Source: Camellia lanceoleosa
Taxonomy: Eukaryota; Streptophyta; Magnoliopsida; Ericales; Theaceae
Assembly: GCA_025200525.1 (NCBI GenBank)
Contig: CM045763.1
Span: forward strand, 153,022,246-153,086,245
Reading direction: 5' to 3'
Length of the DNA: 64,000 nt
Shown here: piece by piece, positions 57,434-64,000 of the stretch
Layout of the letters: the number at the start of each line of letters is the position of its first letter
Position numbering within the stretch: position 1 is the stretch's first letter
Position numbers and translations under genes: made by a program
The notes under the pieces: generated by a model
Seen by the model: the letters and a program-made list of their open reading frames with translations, nothing else
What the model was told of the DNA's origin: nothing
The model's database searches: none

Positions 57434-57760
57434 ATGGCCTTCGGTTCCTCCGCGCCAAAGAATTGGAGAATGATACGCGAGCCGGAGTTGAGGGTAAGAG
57501 ATGCAGCGGCGGAGCAGATCGAAGAGAGACAGAGCGATTGGGCGTGCTCGAGGCCGATCGTGATTCTGGATCTGTTATGGAACTTCGCGTTCGTGTTCGT
57601 TGCTTTGTCGGTGTTGGTGGTGAGTCGGAAGGAGTCTCCGACGAAGCCTTTGAGGCTTTGGATTGTTGGATATGCGTTGCAGTGTGTGCTTCACATGGTG
57701 TGTATTTCGGTGGAGTATAAGCAGATAGCACAGAGCCTTGATCGGGGAAGACACACATAG
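57434..57760 (+). pseudogene. Captured N-terminal exon of a RING-type E3 ubiquitin ligase
   Basis: Open frame of 108 aa from ATG 57434, also open upstream without a stop for at least 54 bases. It matches the N-terminal region of the plant membrane RING E3 family (At1g12760/At1g63170 type): a conserved R-E-P-E-L-R-V-R-D-A-A-A-E-Q and E-E-R-Q-S-D-W-A, then two TM segments (W-N-F-A-F-V-F-V-A-L region and L-W-I-V-G-Y-A-L-Q-C-V-L-H-M). It ends shortly after the second TM with an unrelated tail and a stop. The RING domain is absent, so it cannot act as a ligase by itself; a dominant or chimeric role is speculative. GC content and codon use are clearly richer than the surroundings. Confidence 0.85.
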
Positions 57761-57921
57761 GGCACTCTCGTCCAGGAAATGAAACAAGAATGAAAAAAAA
57801 AAATCAAAAAGGACCAAATCAACCCACCAATAGGACTATTTGGTATAATATAATAAAAGTGGGACTATTTGGTATAAGAGTTTGTGAAGTAGGAGTTATT
57901 GGTAAATAATCCTAAATTATA

Positions 57922-58550
57922 ATCATTTCACTCAAAAAAAAATTGTCAAACGAACTTTTTAATCCAAAGTTTAAAAAAATCTCAGTTTCAAAAAGCCAAC
58001 TAATGGACTCATAGATTCTAATAGGTGGATTTATTATTTAATATGTCTTATGATAATTAATAATATTTAATATGTCTTATTTATTTTTTAGCAGCAGTTT
58101 GAAAATTTTGTCACATAAAATGTTACTAATTTTAAGTTTTAACGATAGTTTTAAAAAAGTCACAAAGAACATCACTAATTTTTAATTTTTAGTGATAGTT
58201 TAAAATTTTTATCATAAAAACATCACTAATTAGTATAAGTTTTTAGCAATAATTTATAAAAATCGTGATAAAAAAATTATTAATTATCAATTTTTAGAGA
58301 TATATGTAAAAAAATTGTCCTAAAAAATTATTTTTAATGATAATTTTATTAAGACTTATTTTTAATAAGATTTTATTCGATTTAAATCTAAACAAACTTA
58401 TTGATAGTTTACTTAAAAAATTATTTGATGGAGACAAACATTGCCAGCCACTAGTGGTGTGTTGTAACCCTTTTGGATTTTATTATATGGGCGAGATGGC
58501 TCACGTTCTTTGAGGCAGACCGACTCGATTGGCGGTATCAAGGCAAGGCA
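57922..58550. other. AT-rich spacer
   Basis: Contains a degenerate repeat with AATTTTTAGTGATAGTTTAAAA words (58085-58330, about 50-60 bp spacing, four units). No gene. Confidence 0.55.
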
Positions 58551-59814
58551 TAGGGGTATACAAATGGCCCAAGGCTCGTGGGCGGCTTGAAACTCGCCCG
58601 TTGCCCGAAGTAGACCCTGCCCATTTCGGCTCGGGCCCCGAGCTCGGACCTTAGGCCTAGGCCTTGGCCTTTCATTTGAAGCCCAGTCTGCTAGCTCCCA
58701 AAAAAAAAAAATTCGAGCCCTTGCCCGACCTGGCCCACCAAATAAACAACATAAAAGGCAAATTACAATGGTTAAATAATTAAAATAAATAAATAAATAA
58801 ATAAATAAGGCGGTCATTTCCTTGCAGGGAAGTAGAGCTGACTGCCCCTGCCAGTGCCGCCTACCCCCTGCCCCCTTGTCATGCATCACTTACATCATCA
58901 TTGTAATTTGCAATGAATTAAAAAAACCAAAATATATATATATCTGCACCTCTACAGAATTAAAAAAAAAATTAATAATAAAAATAATTGAATGATCATA
59001 TTACTGTTTAACACAACGGTCATTTTTTTTATTTATAAATTTACTTCAATCTTTTAAACTTCTATAAATATCCTCCCTTTTCCAAAATAAATCTCACAAA
59101 CAATTCTCTCTCTTAAACTCTCAATTGCTCTCAACTCTCAATTAATTTTGAAGTGTCATCCCTAAGTGGCAATTGCAATTGTGCAACAAGAAACTTTTAT
59201 TAGAATAAGCTAATTTTTGTATCGCATTCGCCAGTCGGTAACATAAATTAGTTTAACTAAATTTATTAGCTACTCATTTGTTTTCTTAATTATTTCTGAA
59301 CATATATTAATTATTATTTTTTACTCATTATTGTTACTCATTAGTTAAATTAATTGTTAGTTCTTATATATTATTTTACTTACATTCTATGGATCATAAT
59401 ATTCTTAATTTTATGTCGATGTGGATACATATACTACACAATATGAATCTGTTGATTCTCCTTTTAATATTCCGCTTCCAATAATTAGATCATCATTTAG
59501 GGGCAAAACTAGTAATGTTTGAGAACATTTTGAAAAAATATCTATAAATAATTTTGATGGTACAATTATATTTAAAGCAAAATGTAAATATTGTGCACAT
59601 TTACTTAGTACTGCATAGGCGGAAGGTACTAGTATAGCGATTTCAGTTTTTAACCCATCACTTACTGTATTCCGAACTCGGGTTAGTGTGGTTTAGAATG
59701 GTTATTCACATCTTGTTTCACTTATTCCCTCTCTATTTTGGTGATCGGGTTGTAATTGTGCGTTAAAGATAGGTTGGTTGCTTGTTTTTCCAAACCTGTG
59801 ATGCCCAGATTTTG

Positions 59815-60075
59815 GCTCTTCTGCTCGAACGGGCTTCACAAATTTTGCTCCTCCGCTCGAGTGGCCATTCTTGCGCTTAAGCGGGATTTGTCAATTCACA
59901 GCTTTTTTACAAATCTGCAAATACTAGGAGAATACATTGGACGCTTGAGCGTCCAGTCTCACGCTTGAGCAGGGTCTTTCATCTGCAAAACTTCTGAAAG
60001 AGCGTATCCCACGCTCGAGCGGAACTTTGTATCTGACGCTCGAGCGTCACTTTCCACGCTCAAGCGGACTACGTG
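59815..60075 (+). repeat. Cluster of CGCTYRAGCG palindromes in the LTR
   Basis: At least eight words of the type CGCTCGAGCG, CGCTTGAGCG or CGCTTAAGCG within 260 bp (for example 60013-60022 and 60040-60049), spaced about 20-50 bp. They lie just upstream of the CT-rich leader where transcripts would start. Confidence 0.85.
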
Positions 60076-60858
60076 TATAACAGTTCATGAAGATGAACAA
60101 TCCATGGAGATGACATTTTGAATCACTTTTTCCTCTCTCTCTCTCTCTAAAACTTTCCAAAAACCTAGATCTACACATTCTCTCTCTAAAACTCACATTT
60201 TCTCTAAGATTTCATCTAGATCCATTGAGATTTCCACCATAGTGCCTTTGAGAAAAAGGTAAAGCGCTTCAAGATCTTCATTTTGATCCGAATAAAAATG
60301 GGTTTCAGTGTTCTCGGCGTTTCACTCTTGCTTGATTCATCTTCACTCTTTGAGATAGGGATTTTTTTACACTCTTACATGGTTTTTCAGCTTAGTTATT
60401 TGTTATTGTGTAACAATTGTAGGATTTGGGAGTAGTTTGATCAAACATAGGGTTTAGGGGTGAAATAAAAAGAGGGGTTTTTGGTGAATATGAAATCAAT
60501 GAGTTTGGAGGCTGAAAATATGTTCATGCTGCGTCAAAATGGTGGATTTTGGTACTTGGGTTGATATTTGGAAAAATGGGATTTTTGCCTTAATTAGATC
60601 AAATTGTTATTTTCTATAAATTATTGAAATTGTCATTGAAAATGTGAAATTGGATGATCTTTGATATAAATGGTGGAATTGAATATGTATTATTTCACAC
60701 CTTTGAAAGTTTTGAATAAATTATCTGTTTGAGATTGAATGTGTTTAGAGATAACTATATTGGGCTATCAATGAAGGATAGTTTTGACTGTTGTAGAAAT
60801 TGCATGTGGATTAGGTGAATTGAAACTAATCTTTTGATGGTTGTCATTGAATATGGTC

Positions 60859-61063
60859 GTGTTTAAATACATTATATATGTATGTTTGTTTAGGAGGAGA
60901 AAATGGCTGTACTCCACGTGTGATTATGTGTTTAAATACATTGTATATGTATGTTTGTTTGGGAGGAGAAAGGTGATGTACTCCACGTGTGATTATGTGT
61001 TTAAATACATTGTATATGAATGTTTGTTTGGGAGGAGAAAGGGGATGGACTCCATTATAATTA
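60859..61063 (+). repeat. 69-bp tandem repeat, three units
   Basis: Units begin at 60859, 60928 and 60997 with GTGTTTAAATACATT. Each ends with ACTCCACGTGTGATTAT (third unit truncated). The period is a multiple of three, and the frame stays open through all units, by chance or otherwise. Confidence 0.95.
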
Positions 61064-62013
61064 AGTTGGCCGGAGTGTTCTGGGTGAAAGTCTTGAAATT
61101 ATACATGGGTGCCTAGCCCGTGGACGAAATATCCGTAAAATAACAATTGTAGTGCTTGTGTAGTCTACGTTTACATGGGTCCCGTTTGATAGCTATCCGC
61201 GAACAAAATATCCGTGAAATGGAAGTTTGAAGTGTTTATGCATATGCGTTGTATAATTTGAAAATTATTGAGTTATAGCTTCAATTCGGTTGTTGATAAA
61301 TAACGAAATTGACTCATGAATTGAGACAAATAAGTGAACGAAATATGAATTGAAAGTAAATAGATTAAGACTTAAAATTGATATCTTATGAGTATATAAA
61401 GTTGTGAAAAGTTTTACTACAAGCATTGTTTATACACTTTGTACTTATATCTCTGCTAAACTTCATATATTGTGTTAGATGATTCCTACTGGGCTGTGAC
61501 TCACCCTATTTGGGAAAAACATTTTCAGGTAATGATGGAATGCCTCCACCAAGGCAATAGCATTAGAGACATTTTCGGGAGCAAGAGCTTCTTATTTTGA
61601 TTGTATATTTTTGGTAAAGTTAAGGGCTTAAGATGTAATAAGCGAAACTCACTTTTGTTGTAACCAAGTCAAGACTTGGAAAAGTGAAAGCCAATAGGGC
61701 ATTTATTTTTGTCAAACTCTTTTGTATCATTAACTCCATGTAATGAAAGGACTATTTATTCTAACTTATGTGATTATTAATGTATGCTTTGGGTAGTATC
61801 TATTGTGTATTTTGGGGGCGTGATAACTAGTCATCCAAGAAAGTATGTTAACAAATATTTACAAAATCAACAACCTGATATTAGAAGTCAAATGCAATTA
61901 AGGGTTTCATCAACTAGTAATTTGCAAACATTTTCATATGATTCTATACGTGCACACAATTTTGTAATTGATTATATTATTAAAAAAGAACAATTTTTTA
62001 CTATTAGTGAATG

Positions 62014-62241
62014 TCTCGTTCGTTTGGGAAGTGGGTTGTTTTTTTGGCTATTTTAACCTGGGGCTAAAAAGCCTCGTTTGGGATGGGCTTTTTAGCTTTT
62101 TTGACTTTTGTGAGAGAAAGAATGTAATAATCATGGGTTGGTTGTGATATTTTGTCTTATTGGACTAAAAAACCTATTTTTTCTTTTTGTGGCTAAAATA
62201 GTCTCAAACCCAACCTAACCCAAGTTGCCAAACGAAGGCGA
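62014..62241. mobile_element. MITE inside the hAT pseudogene, 228 bp
   Basis: Ends TCTCGTTCGTTTGGGAAG and (reverse complement) TCGCCTTCGTTTGGCAAC, flanked by AATG at 62010-62013 and 62242-62245. An inner end GCCTCGTTTGGGATGGGC (62080-62097) suggests a MITE nested within a MITE. Words CTTTTTAGC and GGCTATTTTA match the element at 56374-56617. Confidence 0.7.
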
Positions 62242-63555
62242 AATGATTCACAAAAGTTTTGCACCGCAATATCAAAGTTTTCAAGAAATACTACTAGAAA
62301 CAAGATTTTGAATAAATTTGAGGATGTTAAAAGTGAATTATTTGACATCTTTAAAAAATTAAATGGAAGAGTTTGATTAACATCTGATATGTGGTCAAAG
62401 AATAGTTTAAAATATCAATGTATCACTACACATTTTATTGATAATGATTGAAAATTAAATAAAATAATTATTTCATTTAAATTAGTTAAACTTCCATACA
62501 CTGGTCATTCGTTTGGTGTATAAACAAGAAATGTATTATATGAATGGGCTTTACAAAATAAAATATTTACAATTAGTTTAGATAATGCAGTATATTGTAA
62601 TCAAATTATAACTCATTTAAAATCAACTTTACAATTACTTGTTGATGGAAATTTATTTCATGTTCGTTGTTGTGCCCCCCATATTTTAAACTTGATTGTT
62701 AAATAAGCTATGTATGTATACGAGACTTTTGTACTTGTAATAAAAAATGTAGTTGTTATTATTATGTATTCTGCTAATCGAATTTCGAAATATAGGAAAA
62801 TTTGTCAATGAGAGAGTATGCCATTTAAAAAATTAATTTTAGATATAGATTGTAGGTATAATTCAATGTATAATATGTTAAAAAGAGTTTGTAAACTAAG
62901 AAGAGCAATAGACTTATTTTTTGCAGCAATATCAATAGGAGGAGTACTGACTCCCACAGAACTTAACTAATATCAAGTAGCCTTGTATAAAGATTATTTA
63001 AAAAGTTTTAATAGTTCAACAAAATTATTTTCTTATATATATATATATATTCATACTTCACCATTTGTTTTACATATGCCAACAGAAATAATTAAAGTTT
63101 TCGTAAAATATATGGGTAATGTATATTATGTAACCATTATTACTTCAATGAAAGTAAAATTTGATAAATATTTTGTTCATTTGCCTTAACTTTTAGGTTT
63201 AGCCATAATAATTGATCCTAAGTGTAAAGAAATTGATTTACAAGAATTTTTAGAACATATTTTCGTTGATCAAATACAATTTGCCCTTATTATGTAAACA
63301 TGCAACAAATTATTTGAAGAATACATGACAACTACATCTATAAATACATCTATACACACTACACTAGCTGCCTTATCTCAAGGCGGGATATTAAGTGTTT
63401 TTTCAGCAATAAAAGTAGAAGAATATCTCAACATACAAGCGTAAGTAGTTCTGAACTTCAGTGTTATTTGGACAGCCTGTCAGTGGATGATTTCAATGAT
63501 TTTGACATTTTGGATCGGTGGAAACAAAATGAAACTATGTGGGATGCGGTTTCTG

Positions 63556-64000
63556 TAACGCCCCCATTTTCATGCCCAACTAGTAATACAATGATCATGG
63601 CTCTTTAAGGTAAAACTGATAATAAATTCTCATACTTGCATTACATGATATAAATAGTCTTCATGTAAGAATATAATTAATTTAACAACAATTAATTAAA
63701 CAACAAATACCCCTAAGGGTTTACAAATTTCCGAGGCTTGAGCCTGGTTACACAAAACGGTTATTCAAACCCACACACATAAAGCCCTTGGCTTGAAATC
63801 AGAGTCACAGCAAACGAGCACATTGTCACGACCCAAACCCGCCCCTGTAGGTTTGGCACCGTAACCGGCCAGTATTCCGTAAATTACCAAAGGCCTCTGA
63901 ACAGATTAACAAATAATAAGGGGCTGCGAAAGCAAATATACAAAATAAACAAGGTCCAATGAGCTGTGATAACGTATATGAACAGAACTTCTTAAAACTT
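63556..64000 (+). mobile_element. Start of another LTR element, cut by the window edge
   Basis: TGTAACGCCCCCATTTTCATG begins where the hAT dimerisation domain breaks off (after D-R-W-K-Q-N-E-T-M-W). The TGTAACGCCCC opening is typical of plant Ty3/Gypsy LTRs. Contents to 64000 show no coding region. The right end and TSD are outside the window. Confidence 0.6.

Larger units (their letters stand above)
56760..57912 (+). mobile_element. Pack-MULE: Mutator-like element carrying an E3-ligase gene fragment
   Basis: A perfect 9-bp TSD, TAAATTATA, lies at 56751-56759 and 57913-57921. Ends begin GGGAGATTTACCAATAA and (reverse complement) GGATTATTTACCAATAA. The terminal inverted repeats run about 90-100 bp (shared phrases with AATAGTCCCA, TTTTATT and TATTA). 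There is no transposase; the interior is a CA-rich region followed by a piece of a host gene (57434-57760). Length 1,153 bp. Long TIRs, the 9-bp TSD and captured coding DNA together define a Pack-MULE. Confidence 0.92.
59633..61825 (+). mobile_element. Solo LTR, Ty3/Gypsy-like, 2,193 bp, inside the hAT BED finger
   Basis: Starts TATAGCGATTTCAG and ends GGGGGCGTGATA (TG and CA ends both changed to TA), with TSD ACTAG at 59628-59632 and 61826-61830. Removal restores E-G-T-S-H-P-R-K-Y-V in frame. The interior has clusters of CGCTCGAGCG palindromes, a CT-rich leader (60124-60210), a 69-bp tandem repeat and the phrase ACTGGGCTGTGACTCACCC seen in Gypsy LTRs. No internal domain is present. Confidence 0.88.
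58551..63555 (+). mobile_element. Ac-like hAT element, interrupted, right end not reached
   Basis: Starts TAGGGGTATACAAATGGCCC, a TIR type common in plant hAT elements, followed by GC-rich GGGC and GCCC subterminal repeats (58570-58740). BED and transposase relics follow on the same strand. The element is broken by a solo LTR (59633-61825), a MITE (62014-62241) and, at 63556, the beginning of another LTR. The right TIR and TSD would lie beyond the window. Confidence 0.8.
59440..63555 (+). pseudogene. Ac-like (RICESLEEPER-type) hAT transposase, heavily decayed
   Basis: The BED finger begins near 59510 (E-H-F-E-K, then K-C-K-Y-C-A-H-L-L). It is cut by a solo LTR within G-T-S and continues at 61831 (H-P-R-K-Y-V-N-K-Y-L). 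After a MITE the core reads S-R-N-T-T-R, L-T-S-D-M-W-S-K (about 62375), F-H-V-R-C-C-A-P-H-I-L-N-L-I-V (about 62655) and V-K-F-D-K-Y-F (about 63155). The dimerisation domain starts with F-D-I-L-D-R-W-K (about 63498) and is cut at 63556. Frequent stops occur. The protein type resembles RICESLEEPER genes, but this copy is a dead transposon. Confidence 0.88.

Noticed and set aside
57009..57758. 249-aa minus-strand ORF with long Cys-Val runs
   Set aside because: Half of it is a translated GTGT microsatellite, and the other half is the shadow of the captured E3 exon on the plus strand.
63556..64000. Right end of the hAT element
   Set aside because: The sequence changes to a TGTAACGCCCC LTR start with no TIR, so the hAT continues beyond an insertion that leaves the window.

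Overview
The window is nuclear DNA of a flowering plant, very likely a eudicot and probably woody. It is AT-rich, its genes have many introns with GT-AG junctions, and the two host proteins that can be rebuilt match plant-only family forms: an APY6-type apyrase and the plant metaxin MTX. Most of the rest is transposable-element DNA. There is no prokaryotic signal, CRISPR array or operon. The species cannot be named from the sequence alone.

Layout. (1) 1-559 is the tail of a Mutator-like (MULE) transposase relic. (2) 1279-18532 is an old Ty1/Copia element. A second Copia element (7392-16548, TSD TGATT, two 676-bp LTRs) lies inside its C-terminal coding region. A 3.7-kb solo LTR of Tat/Ogre type (9645-13379, TSD GGTGC) lies inside the integrase of that second element. 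The two outer LTRs carry different small MITEs, and each LTR serves as the empty site for the other's MITE. (3) 19861-38434 (+) is an apyrase (GDA1/CD39 NTPDase) gene of 8 exons and 524 codons. Its 8.3-kb intron 2 holds a complete 4,070-bp hAT transposon with a perfect 8-bp TSD and a nested pair of short hAT-like elements. Intron 7 holds two antisense Copia relics. (4) 39847-48091 (-) is a metaxin gene of 6 exons and 317 codons, convergent with the apyrase. Its introns hold MITEs, including two Mutator-type MITEs with 9-bp TSDs, and possible SINEs. (5) 48.2-64 kb is a repeat cluster: a fold-back element; a (T)31 tract; a second Tat/Ogre-like solo LTR of 4.07 kb in the opposite orientation (51608-55678, TSD ATGGG); a Pack-MULE (56760-57912, perfect 9-bp TSD) carrying a piece of an E3 ubiquitin-ligase gene; and an Ac-like hAT pseudogene (58551 onward) split by another solo LTR (59633-61825, TSD ACTAG), a MITE and the start of a further LTR at 63556.

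The two host genes are unrelated in pathway. The apyrase is probably a Golgi or endomembrane nucleoside phosphatase; metaxin belongs to the outer-membrane import machinery of mitochondria. The strongest leads are the Pack-MULE with an open captured exon, the apyrase in which ACR1 and ACR2 have diverged although the gene is otherwise intact, and clusters of short near-palindromes upstream of the promoter region in unrelated LTR families. All sizes, boundaries and TSDs were read by eye from the sequence. Family names rest on motif recognition, not database searches.
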